A stretch of DNA of 64,000 nucleotides from contig JAQOTA010000065.1 of NCBI GenBank assembly GCA_029532415.1, positions 186,001 to 250,000 on the forward strand, read 5' to 3'. This stretch comes from Marasmius tenuissimus (Eukaryota > Basidiomycota > Agaricomycetes > Agaricales > Marasmiaceae). This document shows, piece by piece, positions 35,368-47,686 of this stretch (position 1 is the stretch's first letter; every line of letters starts with the position of its first letter). The position numbers and the translations under genes are program-made. The notes under the pieces were generated by a model that ran no database searches, had not been told where the DNA came from, and was given only the letters and a program-made list of their open reading frames with translations.

Positions 35368-38210
35368 ATGGACTACGACAAAGTGAGGCGGTTGTGGAGT
35401 ATTGTTTCAGAAGAGGAACGGCGAAAGGAGGTTCTTGCAACTACGGGAGAAAAAGCTCAGGAATGGCTGGACTCAATGCAGCTGGTATGTATGTTCTGAA
35501 TCTTATATCTACGCTGATTTAGACACTCAACATTGCAACATGGACGTTACTACTAGCTTGCGGAACACCCTGGGGCACACAAGACTCTCCGATCGACCTT
35601 GTTCAAGATGATGATACATCTCTCTAGATCGACAAATTTACTCCCAAAATGCATTACTATCCAAGATGTGGAGATGTCTAGCAATCATCCCATTGGTGGA
35701 GGCGCGTTTGGAGATGTATACAAAGGGAAGAGGCGGGGGGAAAACGTATGCATGAAGGTGCTTCGAGCGTTTAGGCCGGCTGAAGTCGAGCAAGCAATCA
35801 AGGTGCGCATCTTCACCTTTTGGCTAGGATCTGATAATCTAACGTTGATATTTCCTGCAGTTACTATGACTACATGCAAGAAGCTATCGTTTGGCGACAG
35901 CTGGACCACCCAAATTTGTTGCCTTTCTTAGGAATCTACTACATGGACAACACTATGAAAAGGTTGTGCTTAGTTTCGCCGTGGATGGAGCGGGGAAACC
36001 TAGTCGAGTTTATGAAGGAAACCCCGGACTTGGTTGTCCCCAACTCATTGGTGACCAAATTCCTCAGGCATACTTCTACTGGCTTGCTGATCTACACCAG
36101 GTCAACGACGTGGCCCGCGGTCTATATCATCTGCACGATAATAAGATCGTTCATGGAGATCTCAAAGGGGTGCGCAATGGGTTCAATTTCCTCCGAGCGC
36201 TATGCTAATTTGTTTTCTAGGTCAATGTTTTGATCGCTCCGGATCTAAGGGCGCGCATTGGCGATTTCGGACTTTCGCGTGTCACGGATACTCAGAAACT
36301 ATTCTCCGTGCAAACCAATCGTTCGAAGGGGACAATGCGATGGCTTGCGCCTGAGTTAATTCAAGCTGACAATGAAGCAGAGTCATCCAGAGAGAGCGAT
36401 GTTTATGCTTATGCCTGTGTATGCTACGAGGTGAGAGAGTCATAAATACATATCTTTGGGATTCTGGCACTCAAAGCTTTGGATAGATCTTCACAGGTCG
36501 GCTTCCCTTTTCAGAACTCAAAGATGCGCAAGTAATGTTTGCAGTCTTGGTATATAAAAAACATCCGGCACGACCTAACGATTCACCTGGACTGCGGGAT
36601 AACATGTGGTCCTTAATGACCCGCTGCTGGAACGCCAACCCGTCATCCAGACCCACAATGGCAGATACGCTCCGACAACTACAACAAATCGAATCTCCTA
36701 CAATCCCAAGGGGAGGTCAATTCTCTAGGAATGGGGAAGCTTCTGGACAGGGCGCGCCTGTTTCCGAGGATTCTGTTAAGTTTCCGATCTCGATCTCGAG
36801 CGAACGTAAGCACACTCTCTCGCCGCTCGACGCCACCTTTGCCTACAGTCCCAAACCCCTACCGGCGATGCAGCCGTCCATCTACGAAGTAGACAACACC
36901 CGCTACATTGTCTACCCCCATCACCATCAGCAACAGCAGCAACACCACCAACAAAAGAAGGGCAAAGGAAAGAACACCGTGGAGGAACCACCTACCTTTG
37001 TTGGAGGAAAGAGGAAGCGTGGACTAAGGCCGATGCCTGTTGAACCTAGTGTCACGGATGATGTTGAGGACGGCGGAAGGGACCAGGTGCGTATATTCTA
37101 CGTTGCTTCGGACATATCAAAGCCAAAAGTGAAAATTCAGAAACGCTGGAAGTCAAAGGCCAGGGAAGTGGTGCCTGCAGTGAGGGAAGAGATGAAGAAA
37201 GCCTTCAATGAGTGTTATCAGGCTGTTCTCGCCTGTGAAGCTGAAGACGGTCGAAAACGCTGTGAGTTATTTAGGGAAGTCCCCGACCGAAGGGTGGGTT
37301 CTATTTTGGTCTTCTGGCGAATTCTGTTTCGTTGACCTCTTTTGCTCTATTGCTCCAGGATTATCCCGACTATTACACCCTTATACCACAACCGATAGCG
37401 CTGTCACAACTCCGAAAGCGGGCTCAGAGCAATTTCCACAAGGACGTGAACCAACATCGTGCTGACTGGCAGTTGATGTTCGATAATGCCAGAATATACA
37501 ACCAAGAAGGGTCGTGGGTGTACAACGACGCTGAGGAGATGGAAAAAGTCTTCAACGCCGCATGGGATCGCGCCATTGTGGGGAGTGGCCTGCCTGGGGC
37601 ACCTCTGGGAGGTAGGCACGGTGATGCCTCCCCTGATACGATTCCTCAGCCGGTCCCTCATCCTGCTCATGCCTCCTTCCATCCTTATCTGCCGCAACGT
37701 GTATCTCATGATCGCTCTAGGGACGTCTCGAACGAGAAGCATTATCCCTCTGCACGACTGCATCCAGCTCACGTCAATCATTACTCGGCCTCCGGAAGTC
37801 AACCCAAACACGAACCTGTCTTTAATCCGTTGCCTTCCCGGCCAGAGCAAGAACAGGAGACTGCGTATCAGTCATACGCTTCTGCCGATCCTCAGATATC
37901 TCTCATTCCTCCTGTCGCATCATATCGTAGCTCTCGAATGGTGCAAGAACAGCAACCACATCAACATGTCCGACAATACCCGTCTTCGTCAGGTGGCGAT
38001 CCTTATACCCAGCAACGGCAAAATTCAATAATGTCGGATTCCTCACAACAATACACCCCCATCTCTCCTCAGAGGACCAACGCGGAAGACCAAGGAATAC
38101 ACGAATACTCCATGCAGGCGTACGAACAACCCTCCAATTATGCGTGGTTCTGGGACGAAAACTATATCCAATATCAAAATCAGCACGGATGGCACTCAAA
38201 TGCCACTTAA
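35368..38210 (+). CDS. TKL-type protein kinase K3 fused to a bromodomain
   Basis: Exons by homology to K1/K2: 35368-35484, 35557-35802, 35868-36050, 36101-36169, 36221-36430, 36487-37293, 37359-38210; the sum is 827 aa in frame. Kinase: IGGGAFGDVYKG, CMKVL, VHGDLKG, GDFGLSR, WLAPEL. After a His/Gln-rich linker, residues about 500-625 read KKAFNECYQAVLAC...GRKRCELFREVPDRRDYPDYYTLIPQPI...RADWQLMFDNARIYNQEGS, a bromodomain of the SNF2/STH1 ATPase C-terminal type with the acetyl-lysine-binding Asn in NARIYN. Problem: the exon-3 acceptor reads TACTAT|GAC where K1 has TACTAG|GAC. A CAG 7 nt upstream would shift the frame, so K3 is either mis-spliced or recently inactivated. Residues on both sides remain well conserved. 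Confidence 0.7.
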
Positions 38211-38589
38211 CCCCGTACACTCAATCCGATGGACGTCGCTCGCCAGGATTCGGTTTTCTCGTATGGTTCCGCCTTACTTACGCTCTCCCTGCGTTTCTTT
38301 GTTTTCATGTTTTCGTTGCATCTCCGTTTTACATAGATTGCTGTATTTTGGATGTACTCTTCGTTCTTGGGACCTGACACCTTGGTGCTTTTCGATTAAT
38401 CTAGTATACATTTGTGATAACCTCATCTCACGGTACACATCGAGCTCGTCTGCGACTCCCGACCAAGTAGTCCCATTTTTCATCCCTCTCGATGCCGATC
38501 GTTCCATCGGGTCACAGAACATCGTGTTCCCTTGGGGAAAATCAAGGCGGAATATCATCGATTCATCGATCATCTATTTGTCAATGACC

Positions 38590-39170
38590 TCAATCTCCCG
38601 AAGGCAGACTACGGTGAACGCAACACCTAGTCGACCTGCGAAAGTTACTGATCGATATCGAGCCCAATGAAGAATCAATTGACGTTATTCGGTGTGTCCT
38701 GACGGTCCATAGGTGGTCGTGCATCCTCGCGTTTGGGCCAGAAAACATCAGCCTAAGCATATAGATCACGCTCTGATCGATCTTAGCTCCAAGGCAGTCG
38801 TGTTGAACTACCAGGACAATTACGGCTGGGATGCACCAAACTTCGATCAAGTTCAGCTCTCAGAGGAGGAGGTTTTCTGAAATATGGGTCGTATCTTCGT
38901 TCGATCCTTCAGCAGAATTTCCTTTTCCTTCCGACAGAGTCGTTCTTTACAATTTTGACACATATGTAACATCCAGCAGGCTACATTCCCTCGTCTTTTT
39001 CATCAAATATCTCTCCAGAGTCGCCAGCGAGACGATGTCGATTTACACCAATGACTGTATTGAGGAATCGAGGAATGCGTGTAGGTGCGTGTTGTACCGC
39101 AATATGGCGTCGATAGGCTTTTATTTAGCGGCGATCGGGTTTTTCGCGAAAAATCTTATTCGATGCACTA
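38590..39170 (+). pseudogene. remnant of a K2-type gene tail downstream of K3
   Basis: Around 38800-38900 the sequence (NYGWDAPNFDQVQ in one frame, then GAGGTTTTCTGA.ATATGGGTCGTAT) matches the last codons and 3' UTR of K2 (NWGWDVPSFDEV, 26480-26580). Homology continues to about 39160. The K3 locus therefore once ended like K2. Confidence 0.65.
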
Positions 39171-39315
39171 AGCCCTTAGAAGTGCCAGTCAACTTCGGGA
39201 ACGCAGAGATGTTCAACTTCAAAAATACTCTTGCTGGAGTACACACGATACTTGATACAGATTCTTTCACAACAGAGAAACAACAGCGAAGTCTAATATC
39301 AACCTCAAACTATAT

Positions 39316-41895
39316 CTACAAGATCCTCTCCACCATCCCCAACCCCTCCTTCTCCAGTCTCTCTCTGATAGGATCGCAAATCTCCTTCGTATAAGGGGCG
39401 GTCACACCGAGAACCTTCCCCTTCCACGCACCATCCAAAACGAGCTGGGTCGCAATTCCACACGGTACACCAACCGTCTGTGCCATCGCCGAATACCCGG
39501 ACCCAAGAGGCGCACCGTAGGCCTCGAGAGTAGAAGTACGAACTTCCTCTCTGCCATCGGGCCACGAAACGACAAACTTGTGTTGGAGCATAACAAAGTC
39601 GCGTTCCCCATCGTCGTACTTCATGAGCAGCTCGAGTCGCGCACAAAGCGTATCGAGCAAGTTGGCGTGCTTCGCGCTCCCAGCCGCACGAGGGACAATC
39701 TTCTCATCAGAGAAGAACCCGATCCATCTCAATCCGGAGATGATACGCGTCTTTTCGCTCTCATCGGGGAACTTGGCAACTTCGACGATCTTGTCGACGA
39801 GGGTTTTCTCGTCTTCGGAGGGTACACCGAGAACTTTGGACGAGACTTGCTTCCATGTGAGGTCTGAGACGAGCCAGTCTTTTTCGGTTGCGTCGAGCCA
39901 TCCGAGATCGACAAGGGCTTTGATGAATTCGGGGAAACCTTGGTAACGGAGGGTACCACGGACGACGGTTTCGCCCTCGCCTTCACTGTTGATGTTGTAC
40001 CATTCACGGAAAGGAGTGCTGTCACGATTGGGGTAGGCGACGAAAGCGTAGGCGGGAGAGATGTAGTAGGGTTTGGCTTCGCCCATGAGTTTGTCGCCGG
40101 AGACGGAGACAGTTTGGCTGTTAGAGATGTAGGAGGCGTTGTTGAGGAGGGCGAGGAGGACGCCTCGGGATGACCAGGAGAATTTATAGCCGAGGGGGTT
40201 AGAGGCGTGTTGGGGTGAGGGGAGGCCACCGCAGTAGGAGAAGAATTTCTTGATCTATGGGAAAGAATGGTTTAGATTGGGTGTAGTATTTTAGGGGAGG
40301 GTATCTCACCTTTCCGCCCTGTTCGTGAACCTCGTCGATCGTCTTCACGGCGTACAGATGGTCGATACCGGGATCCAAACCGATCTCGTTGAGGACGATG
40401 ATACCAGCCTCCTTAACTGCCGCATCGAGCTCACGCATTGCAGGCGAAACGTAGGAGGTCGTCACAACGTCAGTCTTGCCTGTAGGGAAGTCAGTAACGT
40501 ATCGTACTTTCGGATGGCGGGATAGACAAACCCTTAATAGCAGCCTTGATGACATCGGCATGGTAGGTGTAGGGAATGAGAGAGATGACCAAGTCGTGAG
40601 CAGCGACCTGCTTCTCCAATTCGGCGGCATTGCTGACATCGAGAGAGATCGGTGTCGTATGAGGAAGGCTCTCGGAGAGTGCTTGAGCTGAAGTAAGGGT
40701 TCGGCAAGCTGCGACAAAAGAGGTGAGTAAAGGCGAATCGACAAGAGGGAAAAGCATCGAACTCACCGATGGTGACCTCGTTTGCAGGGTTCCTCACGAG
40801 GTATTCGGCGCAAGGTCTAGCAACATACCCACTTCCGAGCAAGAGAATCTTCTTGGTCTGCTTGCCCTGCGCAAGAGGGACTTTGTGGCCAAACCTGAAT
40901 GGTAGACGATCAGTTACCACTCTCCACGCAAAGGTCGAGTGAATAGACGAACACTGGTGTGATATCCTTTCCTTCCTTCAACAAAACCCTTCCAAACTCA
41001 GGAAGAATGAAAGCCGCACGATGAACGTCAGGGTTCCAGTATCGTGTCGGGAAGTCTGGTGATTTGGCCGGAACCTTCAGGTCGTGTACCGAGCCGTTTT
41101 CGGTGGCCTTTCCGGCGAGCAAGAATCCGATCTGGCCGGAGGGGTAGGTAGGGATGGTGGTAAACCCGTATTCGACCTGGGCAAAGCCAACTTCCTTTGC
41201 TGCCTTTTGGACGTCCTGAATGAGAGGAAGGTGAAGCCACAAGCATTCACCTTGGGTAGAGATGTGTCCTCCAGGGCGGAGAGCATCGAACAAGAGTTGG
41301 AAGTAGGGTTTTTGAAATAGGGATTCGGCGGGGCCGACGGGGTCGCTGGAGTCAGTGACGATAACGTCGTAGGTCCCTTCGTGTTCTTTCAAGAACTTGA
41401 AACCGTCACCGATGTGAACGGTAACCTTGGAGTCCTCCAAGAGTTCGGACATATGGGGCAGGTAGAGCTTGGATACCCGGATGACTGCTTCATCGATATC
41501 GCAAAGAACGACCTCTTTGACGGACTTATATTTGAGGACTTCACGGACGACACCGCCGTCTCCTCCTCCGATGACGAGGACACGCTCTGGGTTCGGGTGG
41601 GAGGCAAGGGGGAGGAAGGAGATCATTTCTTGATAAGAGAACTCATCACGTTCGGTAACCTGGATGACACCGTCAAGAACAAGAACGTTCCCGTAGGTGG
41701 CTGATTCAAAAACTAGGACGTCTTGGTAGAGAGATTTCTCGACGTGAAGGATTTTGTTGACTTGCAGGGTCATGGCTTGACCCGGCCACTGGGATGAGAT
41801 TTCACGGAACCAGCCATCTGGAGAGAGGTTCAATGAGACGTTTATGAGATAGAATGGCTAGAAGTACCTTGGATAGAAGGGTGAGTGAGGACCAT
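39316..41895 (-). CDS. SPE3-LYS9: bifunctional spermidine synthase / saccharopine dehydrogenase
   Basis: Chimeric gene known from basidiomycetes, joining polyamine and lysine (alpha-aminoadipate) synthesis. Six exons: 41895-41868, 41817-40955, 40866-40767, 40708-40532, 40479-40310, 40254-39316; total 758 aa in frame. Residues 1-297 are spermidine synthase: [36 protein letters not shown] (SAM-binding glycine motif), [28 protein letters not shown]. Residues 298-758 are saccharopine dehydrogenase: [17 protein letters not shown] (NAD(P)-binding), [45 protein letters not shown]. The linker intron (40867-40954) joins ITP to GKQTKK; its borders were chosen because they keep the frame. Reads fully intact. 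A broken partial copy is at 27001-30050. Confidence 0.93.
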
Positions 41896-42796
41896 TTTCC
41901 AATCGATGGAATGGGGAGGGAAGGAGAAGGATGAACGAAAAAATTTTGATCGCAGTCGATGACTCGATCTGCAAATCTAATCTAATCTAATCCAGGGTTT
42001 ATCTCAGGCTCATCTTTCAACACTACGCTACATTCAAGCCTCAGCATCAGTAGTTCAAGAAGAGCCTCCAGCAGCACTACTGTCAAACGTTTCGAAGAAA
42101 AAAAGACGGCACAGGCAAGCAAGATGGAGGCTACTGAGCTCTTGCTAGTTGTGCTAGTTGTGCCAACGCCGAGAGATTGAGTGCTTGCGTGACGGTGCAA
42201 TACACCCGACTGCCATGGTTTGATGGGATTCGGACATGGGAACAGGACAGCTATACAAACGTTCCTTCCCTCGGATCGGACCGTTTTAGACAGAATATCG
42301 ACGTCTGCAAATGGGAGATATCATTGGCGATGAGCTTCTCTGGAGACCTTGCATCGCCATCATAGCGACGATTCGTTTCTTCTGAGCGTGACCGATAATA
42401 CAGATCAACGATGAAAGTAAAAGAAACAGAAGACTCACGGCTGCTTTGACTCGTGAAGTCGTTCCCGTTAAAGAATCTTTGTTACATCGAATCTTCGGCC
42501 GCAGTCGCGTGCACCGTGATCTCTCGTGGTGGGTTGATTTGCGAGAACTTATCAAAGCACCCTCTATGGGTATTTCATGCTTGCAGCACCGGTGAAAGTG
42601 TGTTCCGAAGAGGCAGAAGGCTGCAGGAGGCAGTGAATCAGGATGAACATTCCTGCCGATTCGTGCTGTCAGATTTCAGTCTCGTCGGAGCCTGAGTTGG
42701 GATCGTGGGAATAATCGAGGACGCGAGGCAGACGACACAGCTCACGTTCTGCACTGCTCTCTCAACTACTCCTACTCTTGACTCGTCCCTTCCGGA
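41896..42796. other. divergent intergenic region between SPE3-LYS9 and DEF1-like gene
   Basis: Likely two promoters. Contains a short tandem TCTAA run near 41979-41995. No gene recognised. Confidence 0.5.
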
Positions 42797-45700
42797 ATGT
42801 CGTCCCAACCACACCAACAGTACAAGCCTCAGGCTCGCCAGTTGCAAGAATTGTTTCCGAGTTGGTCAAACGATGGTGAGATTCACGCCCTTTTTCACCT
42901 GTTTTTATGGGGACAGAGTTTCCGTGGGATGCGGGTATCCCTTTTTCTTTGTTTTTTCCCTTCGTGCCACTTTCGTTTCTTGGTGCGACCATATCGCCAT
43001 CGGGTCTAGTTTGGGCAGGAAATGGCTACCGCTGGCCTTGCGCTCTTTCATCAGACGCGAGGAACTTTTTTCGTTCGCCATGTGGTTGTTTTTTTGCCGG
43101 ACCTTTTTAGAATAAAATCCTTTTGGGTGAGAGATACAGATGGATGGCAGGGATTGGGAATGGGATCCAAAATTTTTGCGTAACTTGGAACGGTTTTTTG
43201 GCGAAGAACGTGTATTGGGGCAGGATCGACATGGTCCTTGGCCTACTGGAGGAAGTGCTCGTGCGGTCGCTCGCTCAAGCCAGCGCGCGCGAGATCTGTG
43301 CCAATCCTCAATCGAGGTGCTCTACATGGTATCATTCGATGAGTAGGCATGCAGAGACGATAGCCCGCCCCTTTCGACCGTATGCGCCATCCTCATCTTG
43401 ACCGATGTCAAATTCCCTGTCGACCTTGTCTCTTCTATTATCCCTACGAGCTGCTTTGAGGGCGCTTCAGTACTTCTCAGTCCTCCCTTTCTGTAGGCAA
43501 TAGCCCAGAGATATCTCATTCTCATTCTCGTGGACCTGGTCCCCTTTGTTGTCTTCTTTTCATCGCCCACTCCAACGCCGATTTTCTCCGTGCACGGACC
43601 TTGTTTACTGACTGGTTATCGTTCTTCAGATCTACTCTCTCTACTAGCTGAAACAGGTGGCGACATCGAGGTGGCGGCTACGCGTATCACTGAAGGCGAG
43701 TATTCAAGTGACGCAATGCGCAGAATTTTACCTCGTCTTTGTGCTTCTCTAACACATTTTTCCTGCAGGCCACGCAGAACAGTGGGGCTCTGTCTCGCGT
43801 AAAAAGGACCACCATGGCCACCGTGATCACAAGAAACATTCTTCCCAGCCCATTAGTTCCCCCACTCCCAAACATGCTTCAAACGCACCATTCAACAACG
43901 ACGCTCGCTCTGGAGCGAACACACCTACCCGTGGAGGTCGTGGAGGTGCCCGTGGTGGATTCAGAGGCGGAAGGGGTGGTGGAAGGGGTGGAACTCCTCG
44001 CACTGGTACACCAGTAAATGGACCCAGGACTGGAACTCCCGTTAATGGAGCCCCCGCCAAGGAAGGCGCTGCTTCTACTTCTGCGGCTACACCCACCAGT
44101 TGGGCAGATGCCTTGAAGGAGAAGGAGCCTCCTGCTCCCGCCCCTGGTCCCTCCACCTCTGCCGTTGGTGGTGGTGAGTTTGCGAGCTTTGGTTTATCGT
44201 TTTAGCACCTCCTGATACCTCTGATTTACCCCAGGTGCTCCTCCCGCATCGACTAACCAGAAGAACGAACAGAACGGTGGCGCCGCTCCGGTCGCTGCTG
44301 CACCCTCCCCTGCCCCCGTGGCACCTGTTGCGAAACCTACCCAGCCCGCCAAACAACCCCCAGCACCAGCCCCCGTCGGGCCTGACGGTAAACCCAAGTT
44401 GAGTTGGGCGCAAATTGCGCGTAAACCCGAAAAGCCCGCCCCCAAACCCGCTCCACCTGCTGCTGCTGCTGCTCCCGCCACCGCTCCCACATCAGCTCCT
44501 GCTGGACCCTCCTCTACCGCCCCTCCCGCCTCTACCCCTGCTACCACCGCACCTGCAACAACTTCAGCTCCCGAAACAGATTCTGCCCCTGTACAACAAG
44601 GTTGGGAAGATCCAACTACTGTTCAGGCACCTACATGGGATGACGAGCATCAATCCGTTCCTTCATTATCAACACTAACCGAGTCGAAAACCGGTTCGAC
44701 ATCGGATGAATGGGAGGTAGTTGAGAAGGAGAAGGAAGAAGTGAAGGAGGAGCCCGCGACAGAATCACCCGTTGTGGAATCGAAACCGGTCTCAGAACCA
44801 ACGCCAGAAGCTAAACCTGCTCCTGTTGCTCCCACACCTTCACTACCGACATCAGAGTCGGTATCGACGACACAACCTGCACCTCCTGTAGCGAAACCTA
44901 GTACACCCAAGCCTCCAGCCAACCAAAGGACAAACTCGGCACGCAAAGCAGCAGAGCAGGGCGGTGTTGTTGTTGCCGGGATGAAGTGGGGAATGGGTGG
45001 ACTTGGAATGCAGTTTGGTTCTTTGAACATTGGTGGATCAGCTATCGATGAACCGGAAATTAAAGCGACACCTGCCGTTGCAGTTGAGGAGCCTAAGGAA
45101 GTCAAGAAGGTCGAGGAGGCACCTGCAGTGGCGAAGGCTCCTACACCTCCTGCGACAACTACACTACCTGCTACTTCGCCTCCCTCGATAACACCTTCCT
45201 CTACCGCGACAAGCTCATTGGCACCATCGACGGCAAGCTCGATAGCGCCTTCCACATCAAGCTCGAGTGTATCGACATCTACTACGAGCACGCCTCTGAC
45301 AACCTCTGTCAGTACGCCGGCTCTCAGCCATACGGAGACCCAGTGGCAACAGCCGAGTCAAACACAACAACTTCAGGAGAGCTCTTGGCAGGGATTGCTC
45401 GGTCAACAACAAACCGAACAGGTGAGTAGCGCATGTTCAGCTTAATTCGATCTGTGCTGTATCGCACGGCGCGCGACGACGTGATTGATTCCTCTTCGGT
45501 TCTCGTATTCATTGAGCCTCTATATTTCGGCATTTTGATCTTTTACTAATCACTTTCTTCTCTTCAGCAGAACTACTACGACAACTACTCTCCTTCGAGC
45601 TACACCAAAGAAGAAGTCCAGCCCGTCAAACCCACCCCTGTTACCGCTCAGCCTGCCTTCATCCGTCGCCAACAATCCCGTTCAATCACCCGAGATCGTT

Positions 45701-47292
45701 AAGCCTCAGCCTTCCGCCCAATCCCAATCTCAATCTCAACTCCAAACTCAACAGCATCAGACCTCGACTCCGACCACGACGCAAGCTACTTCACAAGCTG
45801 CCGAGCTACCACCCAACAACAACAACAACAAATGTATCCTATGTACCCGGGCAATGTAAATTACTACGGATCATACCCCACACCGCCCGGTCCATACCCC
45901 GGACACCCAGGTCCTGCTAATCAACACGGACAGTACCCCGGTAGTCAGTACTATGCTGGAGGCGTTTACGGAGGCGCTGGTGCTGGAGGAGGATATGGTG
46001 GTGCAGGGTTCAATGCGGGAGGAAACGCGCCGTATAGTGCCGGAGGAACTGCACCACCGTACTCTACGGGTGTGAGTGGACAGGCTCCTTACTCGGCCGG
46101 AGGCGTCGCCGGTGGCCAGTACGGAAGCGCTGGAGCAGCTGGTGCCGGATATTCAACTGCCGGAGGAAGTGGTGGGTATAGTGGTGCTGGAGGTGCCGGA
46201 GGAGGGTATTCGGGAGCTGGAGGACATGGACAGTATTCGAGTGGGTATGGGCATCAGCATCATCAACACCAGCAACACCAGATGCATCTCATGGGTATGG
46301 GAGGTCAAGGACAGGTTGCAGGAAGTGGACCACCGCCTTTGCCGATGGGCATGGGTGGCCAGTTGGGTATGGGTGGACAGGCTCAGAGTCCTATGGGAGG
46401 AATGGGTGCTCATTTGAGCCATCTCGGTATGGCGGGTGGTGGAATGTACCGCAACATGTACGGTGCTCAGGGAGGCCAGCAACAAACTCAGGCCGGCGGC
46501 CAGCAGCAGCAGGGACAGGGCCAACAGGGTGCACAAGGTGCACAGGGCCAAGTTCAGCAACAGCCTCAGACACCAGGAACCCCTCAACAGGCTCATGCCA
46601 GCGCAGCCGGAGGACGACACCAACAACACCATCAGCAACACCAACATCACGTCGGCCAAGGTTACCAAGGCTTGTATGGTCAGATGGGACTTGGTGGACA
46701 GATGGGAGGTTTGGGTCTAGGTGGACCTATGGGTATGGGAGGCATGTACGAAGATCCCTACGGCGACTACAAATACCAGAATACGCCCAACAGTGGAGCT
46801 GCTGGTGGAAATGGTGTTGGCGGTGCTGGTTCGACGGGTACTTCTGGCAACTCAACCGGTGGCACATCCAATACCTCCGGTGCTGCAAGTTCTGCAGGCC
46901 TCCCCGCTTACCTTGGACTTAGCCAAGGTCAGGGAACACAGAGCGCGGCTGGCGGCCTAGGCTTGGGTGGAGGTGCACTTGGTGGCCAAGTCGGTGCTGG
47001 TGTCGGTGCTGGCCAGAGAGGATCTCCGGAGACTGCCTACAAGCCATACGGTTCCAACAAGGGTGATCTTCAGACCCAGGGTGGACAGGTTCAGAGAGGT
47101 GCAGCTGCCGGAGGTCAGAGCGGTGTCGGTAGTGGACAGAGTGGTGGCCAGTACTACGGGAGATTCAACCAGCAGCATCAGCAAGGAAGTTTGGGCGGAC
47201 AGGGCGGTGCCACTGGGACCGGCCAAGGAGGCAACGCGTACGGGGACCAGACTCAGCAGTATTACTATCAACGGGGCCAGTACTGGCAATAA
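42797..47292 (+). CDS. DEF1: DEF1-like protein (CUE domain, Gln/Gly-rich C-terminus)
   Basis: Exons 42797-42875, 43630-43695, 43769-44173, 44235-45420 and about 45570-47292. The N-terminus spliced from exons 1-3 gives QLQELFPSWSNDDLLSLLAETGGDIEVAATRITEGHAEQWGSVSRKK (shown here as motif order: LFPSW ... DLLSLL ... DIEVAATRI), a CUE ubiquitin-binding domain as in Def1, which promotes ubiquitination and degradation of stalled RNA polymerase II. RGG-rich, Pro/Ala-rich and Gln/Gly-rich low-complexity segments follow, ending QQYYYQRGQYWQ. Intron 1 is unusually long (754 nt). Intron 2 starts GC rather than GT (GAAG|GCGAGT). Near 45800 the frame must shift between the PPNNNNN and QQQQQMYPMYPG stretches; an unseen intron, an error or a real frameshift could explain it. 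Confidence 0.72.
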
Positions 47293-47686
47293 AATAGCGG
47301 CTTGATCTCTTCTTTCTTTCCCGAACTTTCGCTCCATTTTCTCTCTCGTCTCTCAACTCATTCATCTGCTCTCCTGTCTCTCGCTTTTCCTCTGTCTCTG
47401 TGTCTTCTCGTGCAATATTTACATTAGTGACAAGTATACCGCATTCAATCCTGCTCTGATATTCACGACCAATACTTATCTACATTGTACTTTTGCTGTC
47501 TGTTTTACCAATGCACCATTGAAACAGAACGAAGCGGTTGTAACTCTGACTAACCCACATGGGAACTCGCGCGTGAACGTTGAACGTTGAACAGTCGTGA
47601 ACCGTGCATAAGTGGGTATCAAACATAATACTAGTACAGTAAGGATATACGTCGGATGTCGAAGTCTTTGGTCGTTCTCGCTCCAT
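47293..47686. other. convergent intergenic region
   Basis: Pyrimidine-rich 3' UTR of the DEF1-like gene, then the P450 3' flank. No gene seen. Confidence 0.5.

Noticed and set aside
36901..37000. CAG/CAC repeat in K3 as a microsatellite
   Set aside because: It encodes the His/Gln linker in frame and is short; treated as coding low complexity.
46153..46668. Minus-strand frame rich in Leu and Ser opposite the DEF1-like gene
   Set aside because: Shadow of the Gln/Gly-rich coding repeats; no start context or motif.
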